Below, piece by piece: positions 26,841 to 35,489 of a stretch of DNA of 64,000 nucleotides. Source of the DNA: Natronohydrobacter thiooxidans (lineage in GTDB: Bacteria; Pseudomonadota; Alphaproteobacteria; Rhodobacterales; Rhodobacteraceae). Within the stretch, counting starts at the first letter, position 1. Each line of letters begins with the position of its first letter. The stretch is from positions 1-64,000 of the forward strand of contig NZ_MJAP01000018.1 of NCBI RefSeq assembly GCF_001884735.1. Direction: 5' to 3'. Below the pieces are notes generated by a model. It made no database searches. It saw nothing but the letters and a program-made list of their open reading frames with translations, and was not told the origin of the DNA. The position numbers and the translations under genes are program-made.

Positions 26841-27578
26841 CTATCCGGCCAGAAATCCGCCATCGACAGAGAACACCGATCCTGTGACATAGCCCGCACC
26901 GGGCATGCACAGAAACGCGACTGTGGCGGCGATTTCCTCGGGCTGTCCCCACCGCCTCAAGGCCGTGCGGGCGGCGATGCGGTCATAATGCGCTTTGTCC
27001 TTGCGCCCTTCGGCATTCAGCGGCGTTTCGATATATCCCGGCGCCACCGCATTCACGCGGATGCCCTGATCCGCCCAGGCATGCGCAAGCGCGCGCGTCA
27101 GCATCACCACACCCCCCTTCGAGGCACAATAGGCAGGGAGCCTTGGCAAAGCCGCAAAGGCATTCATCGACGCGATATTGACGATGCTGCCCCCAGAGGC
27201 CGCGAGCGCCCCCTGAAACGCAAGGCAGGTGCGCATGGTGCCTGTCAGGTTCACGTCAATCACCGCCTGAAAAACCGACAGATCATATTCCGCGTCCCGC
27301 CGCAGGATCCCTGCGGCATTGACCAGACAATCGACATGCGTGCGTGATGCCGCAAATTCTGTCATTGCCCTGTCATCGGTAATATCCAGAATTTCGACAC
27401 TCAGACCCTCTCGCCCCTGATGAGGCGCCGCGTTGACCTCTGCGGCAGTGGCACCGGTCGCGGTCACGGATGCGCCATGGTGCAAGAACTCGTCAACAAT
27501 TGCCGCGCCGATCCCTCCTGTGCCGCCAATGACGACAGCATGAAACTTTGGCGGCAACAGGAAAGATGCAGACGTCAA
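26841..27578 (-). CDS. Short-chain dehydrogenase/reductase
   Basis: This 245-residue SDR has the Gly-rich NAD(P) site VVIGGTGGIGAAI, NAAG at the end of strand 4, catalytic Ser in IVNIASMNAF and the YxxxK pair in PAYCASKGG, followed by IRVNAVAPGYIETPL. It ends with FSVDGGFLAG, the usual C-terminal form. The start appears to be a TTG at 27578 with GGGGAG upstream. Likely role: oxidation of the imported sugar or reduction of a keto sugar. In sulfo-Entner-Doudoroff loci an SDR is the first enzyme, but nothing here fixes the substrate. Confidence 0.82.
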   Translation of the reverse strand: MTSASFLLPPKFHAVVIGGTGGIGAAIVDEFLHHGASVTATGATAAEVNAAPHQGREGLSVEILDITDDRAMTEFAASRTHVDCLVNAAGILRRDAEYDLSVFQAVIDVNLTGTMRTCLAFQGALAASGGSIVNIASMNAFAALPRLPAYCASKGGVVMLTRALAHAWADQGIRVNAVAPGYIETPLNAEGRKDKAHYDRIAARTALRRWGQPEEIAATVAFLCMPGAGYVTGSVFSVDGGFLAG

Positions 27579-27611
27579 GCCAATGCTCCCCTGCGATAAC
27601 GGTTTGGATTG

Positions 27612-27642
27612 CCAGACCAGCGCAGTCTATGCGCTGGTCTGG
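27612..27642 (-). promoter_or_regulatory. Intercistronic hairpin after sugar-binding-protein gene
   Basis: CCAGACCAGCGCA and TGCGCTGGTCTGG form a perfect 13-bp stem with a 5-base loop in the 74-bp gap after the binding-protein stop. No T-run follows, so read-through into the SDR and permease genes is expected. The likely effect is protection of the binding-protein mRNA and differential expression. Confidence 0.6.
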
Positions 27643-27652
27643 TGCGCAAGGC

Positions 27653-28948
27653 TCAGTCTCTTGCGATCAGCGCATTCAGAGCAGTGTCGGCACGCGCGCA
27701 GGCCTCTTCGACTGTGCCATTGCCCAAAAGCAGATCCGCGACCGCCTGCCCGATATATTCACGCGATTCCGGGTTGGCGACGATCGGATAGCCAATCTCG
27801 GAAGACCCGGTATTGGCAAGCACGGTCAAAGCGTCGTGCCATTGCTGGCGCACCTCACTTTCGCTCAGCCATGCCCGGTAATCCTCGGATTCCGCGATGG
27901 CCTCACGCGGGGGCGCGATCCCTTCCAGTGCAAGGCGTGCCTGCATTTCCGGGCCAGTTGCCCATTGCAGGAAATACCATGCCGCATCCGGATTGCTGGA
28001 ATGCGAAGAAATCGCCAGCGACCAGCCGATCACTGTCGGATGCGACCCGCCCGGCCCTTCGGGCAGTGGAATGATCGCGGTATCCTCAAGCCGGACACCA
28101 CCCTCCATGATCGGTCCGAACTCGTTTGACGACTGGAACGACATGGCCGAACGCCCAGCGCGATAAAGCGCAGTCAATTGTTGGAAGCTGTAATTCACCA
28201 CCCCCGGAGGGCCATAGTCCCGAAGCAGATCAGAATAGAGCGTGAGGGCTTGCTGTGCTTCAGGCGCGCAAAGTGCCGACTGGCCGTCATGCATGTATTC
28301 GCCGCCCATATTGCGCAAGAAACCCGCGAATGTGTAGGGCACCGCCGGTGCCAGCCCGCGCGACGCAAACGGGGTCAGATCGGTGCAGTCGCTCAGGCTT
28401 GCGGCCGCGTCAACCAGCGCGTCAAGCGTTGCCGGGGCCTCAAGGCCACATTCCTCGAAAACATCGGTGCGATAATAAAGCAACGGACCTTCAATATTCA
28501 GCGGGACCCCGGTCAATGCGCCATCAAAGGTCGCCGCCTCCATCAAGGCAGGTCCAAACCCCTGCGCATCATAGTCTGGCGACACGTTGTTCTCGATGAA
28601 ATCCGAAATATCCGCATACCAGCCCGCGGATGCAAATTGCATGCCCTCGCGCGAAGGAAGCGTCATGAAGATGTCGACCTCATTGCTGCGCGCGTTCATC
28701 ACTGTCATCAAGCGCTGGCGCATCTGCTGCTCTTGATAACTGTCCACCACCAGATTGATGCCGGTCAGCTCACGGAACTCGTCTGCATTTGCAACGATCA
28801 ACTGCCCGAGCGGATTGGAATTTGCCAGAAATGTAATCGTTTCGCCTTCATGTGCGCGCCAGTCGAACTCCTGCGCGACACTCACAGCAGGCCAGCAAAC
28901 GGCAAGCGCTGTCGACAGGTACGCGGCACTTCTGAATGTTATGTGCAT
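27653..28948 (-). CDS. Sugar ABC transporter substrate-binding protein
   Basis: This 431-residue periplasmic protein has a signal peptide (MHITFRSAAYLSTALAVCW, cleavage around SVAQ). It follows the family 1 extracellular solute-binding fold: ITFLANSNPLGQLI at the start, then PLNIEGPLLYYRTDVFEECG (the usual P-x-x-x-x-x-x-x-LYYR-x-D segment) and the GWSLAISSHSSNPDAAWYF stretch. It is first in the operon. ATG 28948 is preceded by GGGAGGA; a longer frame would cross the operator. It binds a carbohydrate-like compound, exact ligand unknown. Confidence 0.9.
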   Translation of the reverse strand: MHITFRSAAYLSTALAVCWPAVSVAQEFDWRAHEGETITFLANSNPLGQLIVANADEFRELTGINLVVDSYQEQQMRQRLMTVMNARSNEVDIFMTLPSREGMQFASAGWYADISDFIENNVSPDYDAQGFGPALMEAATFDGALTGVPLNIEGPLLYYRTDVFEECGLEAPATLDALVDAAASLSDCTDLTPFASRGLAPAVPYTFAGFLRNMGGEYMHDGQSALCAPEAQQALTLYSDLLRDYGPPGVVNYSFQQLTALYRAGRSAMSFQSSNEFGPIMEGGVRLEDTAIIPLPEGPGGSHPTVIGWSLAISSHSSNPDAAWYFLQWATGPEMQARLALEGIAPPREAIAESEDYRAWLSESEVRQQWHDALTVLANTGSSEIGYPIVANPESREYIGQAVADLLLGNGTVEEACARADTALNALIARD

Positions 28949-28996
28949 GTGCTTCCTCCCTTGAATGGTAGTACCGTCCATACTGCCTCCAACAGC

Positions 28997-29012
28997 ATGT
29001 AACCGGTTACAT
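28997..29012. promoter_or_regulatory. LacI-family operator, perfect palindrome
   Basis: ATGTAACCGGTTACAT is a perfect 16-bp palindrome with the central CG expected for LacI-family sites, and it strongly resembles gluconate repressor operators. It lies 49 bases upstream of the binding-protein start and about 100 upstream of the divergent LacI gene, so one site could govern both. Confidence 0.75.
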
Positions 29013-29113
29013 ATCACCTGAATTTCCCTCACGTCAAGGATTCGCGTCGCACCACGTCAAGAAACAGTTTTCAATTCTGAAATTCTACGGCTAAACTTGC
29101 TTAGGAGGATCGC

Positions 29114-30157
29114 ATGAACACCAGAAATTCTGACATTTCCTTAGGAAATCGTAAGGCCATCGGGATCCGGGACATCGCGAAACGCGCCGAGGTTTCGACA
29201 GCAACCGTGTCGCGGTTCCTGAACAATCCGGCCTCTGTCGGTGTCGCATTGCGGCATAAGATTGACAAAGTCATTGAAGAAACCGGTTATATTCCGCACG
29301 CATCCGCACGCGCCTTGTCCTCCCGCCGGAACCAGACGATCGGTGCGATCGTGCCGACTGTGGACAACGCCATGTTCGCCCAGGGGATACAGGCTCTGCA
29401 AAGCTTTCTGGCGTCAAAAGACTATCTGCTGCTTCTCGCCACGAACGAGTATGATCTGGAAACGGAACTGCGACAGGCCCGCAATCTGGTCGCTCGCGGC
29501 ATCGATGCCCTGATCCTGCGCGGCGACAGGCACCACCCGACGCTGCATCGTTTACTGGCGGCGAATTCGATCCCCTTCATCAATGTGGGCGTCTATGAAC
29601 CGGCCAAGCCCTACCCCTCTGTCGGGGTCGACAACCGAGAGGCTGGCAGAGAACTAACAAGATACATCACCGGACTGGGTCATAAACACATCGCAGTCGT
29701 TGCCGCACATCAGCGCAACAATGATCGCGCGCAAGCCCGGCTCGACGGGATCCTCTCCGTTCTCGCAGAAAACGGATGCAGCCCTCCGGACGAATGGGTC
29801 TTGCATGTGGACTACAACCTGTCCGATGCGGGCGATGCCGCGCGCATGCTTTTGCAAGGGCCAGACAGACCGACCGCCATTATCTGCGGCAATGACGTCA
29901 TCGCCTATGGCGTGATGATGGCGGCCATCCGGCTGGGTGCCTCAGTCCCGCAAGATTTGTCAGTGGTTGGTTTTGATGATCTCGAATGGAGTCGGCATCT
30001 GCAACCAAGCCTGACAACCATTCACATGCCGACAAATGAAATCTGGACCCGTGCAGGCCGGTATCTGGTCGAGGTGCTGGCCGGTCACGCTCCGGTTCTG
30101 CATCAACAGGTCCAGTTTCATCTGGTCGTGCGCGAATCAACCGCGCCGCCGCGCTAA
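29114..30157 (+). CDS. LacI family transcriptional regulator
   Basis: This 347-residue regulator has a helix-turn-helix GIRDIAKRAEVSTATVSRFL followed by hinge helix ASARALSSRR. The effector-binding domain follows from about residue 70 (TIGAIVPTVDNAMFAQGIQ, VDNREAGRELTRYI, CGNDVIAYGVMMAA and VVGFDDLEWSRHLQPSLTTI). It is divergent from the long sugar operon and most likely binds the 16-bp palindrome between them. ATG 29114 has GGAGG at good spacing. The effector is probably the imported sugar or an early intermediate. Confidence 0.9.
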   Translation: MNTRNSDISLGNRKAIGIRDIAKRAEVSTATVSRFLNNPASVGVALRHKIDKVIEETGYIPHASARALSSRRNQTIGAIVPTVDNAMFAQGIQALQSFLASKDYLLLLATNEYDLETELRQARNLVARGIDALILRGDRHHPTLHRLLAANSIPFINVGVYEPAKPYPSVGVDNREAGRELTRYITGLGHKHIAVVAAHQRNNDRAQARLDGILSVLAENGCSPPDEWVLHVDYNLSDAGDAARMLLQGPDRPTAIICGNDVIAYGVMMAAIRLGASVPQDLSVVGFDDLEWSRHLQPSLTTIHMPTNEIWTRAGRYLVEVLAGHAPVLHQQVQFHLVVRESTAPPR

Positions 30158-30463
30158 TATATCGCTGAAAAAGCCCCCGCCTCGACAACGGACTGAGAAC
30201 ATGCGCCCCCCGTTCGCAGAATAACGGCGGGTGTGAAGATGCGCGGAAACCTTTTCGGGTGCATGTACCCCACGCGCAGAACAGCACGGAGATCCCGCGA
30301 CCTCGCCCAGATGATAGAACAACTTTCTGACTGGCGAATAAAGCCGTATTGATGACACGGATGCTCCCTTATTCTTTGAAGTCTCTCGCAAACAACATCT
30401 TGGCACGTTGTGATGTCAATGAAAGGCGCAATCCGCGCCATCAACAAGCAAGTCCTGTTATCA
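30158..30463. other. 306-bp gap, nothing recognised
   Basis: The stretch lies between two converging genes. I see no convincing coding frame, RNA gene or long stem. It is less GC-rich than the flanking genes at its right end. A weak transcription end for either gene could lie here, but no canonical terminator is visible. Confidence 0.4.
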
Positions 30464-32836
30464 TCATGGCCCAACGATCTGGCACCCTTCGGTCAGTCGC
30501 GAAATAGACGCGAGCAGTGACTCTCTGTCGATTGCGAAATGCTGGTACAGATCCTGAATCGTGCCGGTTTGCCCGAAATGCTCGACACCATGCGCGAGGG
30601 TGCGGTGCCCGGCCACGGAGCCGAGCCAGGCCAGCGTTGCCGGATGACCGTCAATCACTGTCACAAGGCTGCAACTCGACGGCAATGGCATCAGCAGGCG
30701 TTCGATATGGCTCTGCGCCGCCGCATTTCCGCGCGCACGGGCACGTTGCGCGGCGCTCCAGCCCGCCGCAAGCCGGTCGGCAGAGGTCACGGCCAGCACC
30801 CCGATATCGCGCCGGTATTCCCCGGCTATCCCTGCAGCGGCGATCGCTTCCTCCGCGACCGCGCCCTGATAGGCGATGACGACACTGCAATTCGGACCGG
30901 GTTCGCGCAGCCAATAGGCCCCGTCAATCACGCCCTGCCGGAACCTGTCGCTGGCGCGGCGTCCGGGCTGTTCCAGCGGTCGCGTGCTCAGGCGCAGATA
31001 GACCGAGCCGCCGGTTTCGTCGCGCAGCCATGTGCGCTCGTCCGGATCGCCCTCGCCGTCGCGCTGCAGATAGTCGAAGGACCAGTGCAGGATCTCGGCC
31101 AGTTCATCTGCAAAAGCCGGTTCGAATGTGGCAAGACCGTCCTGCGCCATGCCGGTCAGCGGTGTGCCGATGGACTGATGCGCCCCGCCCTCGGGGGCAA
31201 GCGTGACGCCCGAAGGCGTGCCGACAAGGATGAAGCGCGCATCCTGATAGCAGGCATAGTTCAGCGCATCGAGACCGCGATGCACGAAAGGGTCATAGAC
31301 CGTGCCGATGGGGATCAGCCGCCTGCCCCAGAGCGAATGCGCAAGCCCTGCCGCGCCAAGAAACAGAAAGAGATTCATCTCGGCGATGCCAAGCTCGATA
31401 TGCTGACCTTCCGGAGAAAACTCCCATTTCGCGGTCGAGGGAATACGATGCTCGATGAACGCATCGGGTTGCGCCTGCCGGGCAAAAAGCCTGCGGCGGT
31501 TGACCCAGGCCCCGAGACTTGTGGTCCCGGTCACATCGGGCGAGGTGGTGACGATGCGTCCGGCCAGCGCGCCGGTGTCACGGGCCAGATCGCCAAGGAT
31601 CTTGCCAAAGGCGAGCTGGGTCGAAATCTCGCGATCCGCAGGGGCGTTCAGCTGCGGCAGATCCAGCCGCTCTTCTGCAAAGCGGCGCGGGAAACGGGCA
31701 AAAAACGGCACCTGTCCCAGAAAGGCGCGCAGCCCGTCCGCGTCATCCACGGCCGCGAACCGGTCCCATTCCGCGCCCTCCGCCACGCCCATCCGCGCCT
31801 GCCAGTCCGCCATCTGCGCCTTGGTCATCAGACCGCCGTGATTATCCTTGTGACCGGCAATCGGCGTGGCCCAGCCCTTGATCGTATAGGCCAGAATGCA
31901 GGTCGGACGATCATGGTCGATGGCGGCGAAGGTCTCGGCCATGGTCTGCACGCAATTACCGCCCAGATTTTCCATCAGTTCGGCCAGTTCAGCATCGCTG
32001 CGCCGCGCGATCAGGGCCGAAACATCGCCCTGATCCCCCAGATCATCCATCAGCCGTTTGCGCCAGACCGCGCCCCCCATATAGGTCAGCGCGGAATATT
32101 CCGCATTCGGACAGGCATCGATCCAGCCGCGCAGGGCTTCGCCGCCCGGTTCGCGGAAGGCCGCACGCTGCAGATGGCCGAATTTGACCCGGATCACATC
32201 CCAGCCGAAAGCGTCGAAAATCTTCTCGACGCGCTCCAGCAGACCCTCGCGCACGATCCCGTCCAGCGACTGGCGATTATAGTCGATGATCCACCAGCAA
32301 TTGCGCAGATCGTTCTTCCAGCCTTCCTGCAACGCTTCATAGATATTGCCCTCATCCAGTTCCGCATCCCCCAGCAGCGCGATCATCCTGCCGCAGGGGA
32401 CGTCCCTGCCCCAGGATTTGGCCCGCAGATAGTCCTGCACCAGCGCGGCGAAGGATGTGATCGCCACCCCCAGCCCCACCGATCCGGTGGAGAAATCAAC
32501 ATCATCGACATCCTTGGTCCGGCTCGGATAGCTTTGTGCACCGCCATAGCCGCGGAAATTCTCCAGCTTCTCGCGCGGGATATTGCCCATCAGATACTGC
32601 ATCGCGTGAAAGACCGGCGCGGCATGCGGCTTGACCGCAACCCGGTCCTCGGGGCGGAGCGCGGAAAAATAGAGCGCCGTCATGATCGACACGATAGAGG
32701 CCGAGGAGGCCTGATGCCCGCCGACCTTGATCTCGTCGGTCTTGGGCCGGAGATGATTGGCATTGTGGATCATCCAGTGCGACAGCCACAAAAGCCGCTG
32801 TTCGATTGTCTTGAGATATGCAGCCGTGTCGGTCAT
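30464..32836 (-). CDS. AceE-like pyruvate dehydrogenase E1/transketolase family protein
   Basis: This 790-residue thiamine-diphosphate enzyme has the layout of homodimeric 2-oxoacid dehydrogenase E1. An N-terminal thiamine domain contains KVGGHQASSASI, SFSTGSVGLGVAIT-like FSTGSVGLGVA and the cofactor motif GDAELDEGNIYEAL to DYNRQSLDG. The middle pyrimidine domain has EFSPEGQHIELGIAEMN, and the C-terminal domain ends near TIQDLYQHFAID. It is shorter than E. coli AceE (about 890). No E2 or E3 gene is nearby, so its partner is encoded elsewhere or it acts alone on a 2-oxo acid. ATG 32836 fits the family start (TAAYLKTIEQRLLWL). A divergent Lrp gene is its likely regulator. Confidence 0.82.
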   Translation of the reverse strand: MTDTAAYLKTIEQRLLWLSHWMIHNANHLRPKTDEIKVGGHQASSASIVSIMTALYFSALRPEDRVAVKPHAAPVFHAMQYLMGNIPREKLENFRGYGGAQSYPSRTKDVDDVDFSTGSVGLGVAITSFAALVQDYLRAKSWGRDVPCGRMIALLGDAELDEGNIYEALQEGWKNDLRNCWWIIDYNRQSLDGIVREGLLERVEKIFDAFGWDVIRVKFGHLQRAAFREPGGEALRGWIDACPNAEYSALTYMGGAVWRKRLMDDLGDQGDVSALIARRSDAELAELMENLGGNCVQTMAETFAAIDHDRPTCILAYTIKGWATPIAGHKDNHGGLMTKAQMADWQARMGVAEGAEWDRFAAVDDADGLRAFLGQVPFFARFPRRFAEERLDLPQLNAPADREISTQLAFGKILGDLARDTGALAGRIVTTSPDVTGTTSLGAWVNRRRLFARQAQPDAFIEHRIPSTAKWEFSPEGQHIELGIAEMNLFLFLGAAGLAHSLWGRRLIPIGTVYDPFVHRGLDALNYACYQDARFILVGTPSGVTLAPEGGAHQSIGTPLTGMAQDGLATFEPAFADELAEILHWSFDYLQRDGEGDPDERTWLRDETGGSVYLRLSTRPLEQPGRRASDRFRQGVIDGAYWLREPGPNCSVVIAYQGAVAEEAIAAAGIAGEYRRDIGVLAVTSADRLAAGWSAAQRARARGNAAAQSHIERLLMPLPSSCSLVTVIDGHPATLAWLGSVAGHRTLAHGVEHFGQTGTIQDLYQHFAIDRESLLASISRLTEGCQIVGP

Positions 32837-32979
32837 GTCGCGCGTCCCCGAATCCATCAATGCGTTGTTGCACGATAGCGATCTGTATCCGGCGATTGGC
32901 ACCAAATCATTTGCCATTCCCGGCCAGTTGCGCTGAAATCACGCGCATAGCTCATCCCTCACGATGGAAATCAGCGCCG

Positions 32980-33444
32980 ATGCCCGAGAACCTTGACAGA
33001 ATCGACTACAAAATCCTGCATGCGCTGCAGCAGGATGCCCGTTTGACCCATCAGGAACTCAGCGAGAAGGTCGGGCTTTCGCCCTCTCCCTGCGCGCGGC
33101 GCATCCGCAAGCTTGAAACCGAGGGTTTCATCACCGGCTACAGCGCATCCATTGATGATGCGCGACTGGGATTTGGCTTCAGCGTCTTCATTTCCGTGCG
33201 GCTCGACCGGCAGATCGACGACCGGCTGATGGCGTTTGAGACCGAGATACAGCGTTGTCCCGAAATCGTCGAATGCTGGCTGATGACCGGGCGCTTCGAT
33301 TATCTGCTGCGGGTTGCCGTCAGCGATCTGGCGGAATTCGAACGCTTCCTGACCAGCCGCCTGACCAAGCTGCCGGGGGTCGCCTCGCTTGACTCTTCGG
33401 TTCCGATCCGGCGGGTGAAAAACCTGCCCGCAAGACTGGAATGA
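32980..33444 (+). CDS. Lrp/AsnC family regulator
   Basis: This 154-residue protein has an N-terminal helix-turn-helix (LDRIDYKILHALQQDARLTH, then LSEKVGLSPSPCARRIRKLE) and the C-terminal ligand domain (VFISVRLDRQ, VECWLMTGRFDYLLRVAVSD). The ATG at 32980 begins the standard MPENLDRIDYK start. It is divergent from the AceE-like gene, 143 bp apart, and probably controls it in response to an amino acid or keto acid. It converges on the activator gene, whose stop lies 21 bp beyond its own. Confidence 0.9.
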   Translation: MPENLDRIDYKILHALQQDARLTHQELSEKVGLSPSPCARRIRKLETEGFITGYSASIDDARLGFGFSVFISVRLDRQIDDRLMAFETEIQRCPEIVECWLMTGRFDYLLRVAVSDLAEFERFLTSRLTKLPGVASLDSSVPIRRVKNLPARLE

Positions 33445-33464
33445 CCAGACAGACGGCAGAAAGC

Positions 33465-35489
33465 TCAGCTCCGGTTGATCTGATACTGACGCATCTTGCG
33501 ATAAAGCGTCGGACGCGAAATCCCCAGAATCGCCGCCACGCGCGTCAGATTGCCTTTCTCCGCCAGAATCGTGCGCCGGATGGCGCTTTCCTCGATGCTT
33601 TCCAGATCCCCGGAATGACCGCTCAGGATGATCTCAAGCGAATCCGCCTCGGGCGTTGGTTCGTCAAGATCGCGGCGCAACTCGGGCGGCAGATCGCGCG
33701 CGGTCACGACCGGGCCGGAGGCCACGAGATAGATCCGCTGCATGAGATTGCGCAGTTCGCGCACATTGCCGGGCCATCTGTATTTCAGGAACAGATCAAG
33801 GGTATCCTCGGCGAATTTCATCTTTGGCCGACCGGTTTCCTGCGCATAATGGGCCGAAAAATGCTCGATCAGCGCAAGGATGTCATTGCCGCGCTGGCGC
33901 AGCGGCGGAACCTCGATCGTGACCACGCCGATCCGGTAGAAAAGATCGCGCCGGAAGCGGCCCTTGTCGATTTCCATCCGCAGGTCGCGATTGGTCATCG
34001 CCACCAGCCGGACATCCACGGCGCGGCGCTTGTTGTCGCCCATCCGGTAGACGGCCCGCTGTTCCAGCGCCCGCAGCAGATAGGGCTGCAATTCAATCGG
34101 CATATCCCCGATCTCGTCCAGACATAGCAGCCCACCATCGGCAAGTTCGAACTTGCCCGGCCTGCCGCCGCGAACCGCGCCGGTGAAAGCACCGTCAACA
34201 TAGCCGAAAAGCTCGGCGCCGATGAGGTCACTTGAAATCGCCGCGCAGTTCAGCGGCACATAGGGCGCCTCTGCGCGGTCAAGCCGGCTGTGGATCAGCC
34301 GGGCGAAAAGCTCCTTGCCGACCCCGGTCTCACCCTGGATCAGCACCGAGACGTTGGCGGTTGCGGCGCGTTCTGCCAGCTCGATGGCTTCCAGCATGCC
34401 CGGCGATGACCCGATGATATGGATTGTCGCTTCGGACACATTGCGCCGTGGCCTGATGCTGCGGGCGCTGAAATCCGAACGCAGACCCGCGCCATCCGAT
34501 TTCAGAAACAGCGCCGCACCGCGATAGGCATTCCCGAGGATCAGGCGCTCCAGCCCCTGCGCCTGCACTTCGGGGGGCAGCAGCCGGGGCAAGTCCTTGT
34601 CGGAAATCCCCTCGATATCCGGCAGCAGCTTGTGGCCGACAATGAGTTTTTCAGGTGCCGGGAAACGCGCCTCATCGACCCCCCTGCGGAATACGATGCG
34701 CCCGCTGCTGTCGAGCAGCAGAACCGAACTGTCAGTGCGGCTGTATTTCGATTGCAGGAAGGCTTCAAGCAATTGCGTGCGGTCCTGCCGCTGACGCTCT
34801 GCTAGCGCGATCTCGATTTCACGGGCGGCGGCCAGCACCAGCGCGACATTGTGCCGCCGGAAGATATCGGGCGGGCCGGACAGATCCACCACACCGATAA
34901 TGGAATTGTCAAACGGGTTGCGGATCGGGGCGCCTGCGCAGGTCCAGCTCTGTATCCCTTCCACAAAATGTTCCGAGGCATGAACATACATCGGCTTGCC
35001 GGTTGTCAGGACAGTGCCGATCCCGTTCGTGCCGACAAATTTCTCATTCCATTGCCCACCGACTTCCAGATGGATGCCCTGTCCGTCGTCAAGGACCGAT
35101 TCATCGCCGATCGCATCAATGATCACGCCCTGATCATCGGCCAGGATCAGGATCGATTTTGCTTCACTCAGATGCGGCTCCAGACGCCGGAAGGCCGCCA
35201 AAGCGGCCTTGCGCAGATGCAGATTGCGTTCCCGCCTCAGGGCAATCTCGTTATCATCGGGTATCTTGCGCGTCCCCAGATTGCCCGCATCCACCCCCAG
35301 TTGCAGACTGCGCTTCCAGGAGGCGAAAATATCCTCCCGAACGTGGTCCGGATGAGCACTCCCGGACATATCGGATGTCACGAAGGACTCCCATGCCGAA
35401 CGGATATCGCGATCCGTTGATGTATCAGACCTTACCACCTTTGGCGCGACCTTATCCTTGCTTGCCTTATAATAGCTCGCTCGAGTCAT
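33465..35489 (-). CDS. Sigma-54-dependent activator (AcoR/MimR type)
   Basis: This 674-residue enhancer-binding protein has an N-terminal sensor region with a GAF domain (about residues 80-230, including GDESVLDDGQGIHLEVGGQW and the PIRNPFDNSIIGVVDLSG segment) and a PAS-like linker. The AAA+ domain carries Walker A QGETGVGKELFARLIH, GAFTGA (sigma-54 contact, intact) and Walker B LCLDEIGDMP. A C-terminal Fis helix-turn-helix (AAILGISRPTLYRKMRQY) follows. It overlaps the 191-residue hypothetical gene by 23 bp. AcoR-type activators respond to acetoin, ketones or alcohols, so this is the probable activator of the monooxygenase operon that lies upstream on the same strand. Confidence 0.9.
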   Translation of the reverse strand: MTRASYYKASKDKVAPKVVRSDTSTDRDIRSAWESFVTSDMSGSAHPDHVREDIFASWKRSLQLGVDAGNLGTRKIPDDNEIALRRERNLHLRKAALAAFRRLEPHLSEAKSILILADDQGVIIDAIGDESVLDDGQGIHLEVGGQWNEKFVGTNGIGTVLTTGKPMYVHASEHFVEGIQSWTCAGAPIRNPFDNSIIGVVDLSGPPDIFRRHNVALVLAAAREIEIALAERQRQDRTQLLEAFLQSKYSRTDSSVLLLDSSGRIVFRRGVDEARFPAPEKLIVGHKLLPDIEGISDKDLPRLLPPEVQAQGLERLILGNAYRGAALFLKSDGAGLRSDFSARSIRPRRNVSEATIHIIGSSPGMLEAIELAERAATANVSVLIQGETGVGKELFARLIHSRLDRAEAPYVPLNCAAISSDLIGAELFGYVDGAFTGAVRGGRPGKFELADGGLLCLDEIGDMPIELQPYLLRALEQRAVYRMGDNKRRAVDVRLVAMTNRDLRMEIDKGRFRRDLFYRIGVVTIEVPPLRQRGNDILALIEHFSAHYAQETGRPKMKFAEDTLDLFLKYRWPGNVRELRNLMQRIYLVASGPVVTARDLPPELRRDLDEPTPEADSLEIILSGHSGDLESIEESAIRRTILAEKGNLTRVAAILGISRPTLYRKMRQYQINRS

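Noticed and set aside
30539..32878. A 779-codon plus-strand frame opposite the AceE-like gene
   Set aside because: It is a mirror of a strongly conserved coding region, rich in Arg, Gly and Gln, with no recognisable domain and no ribosome site.
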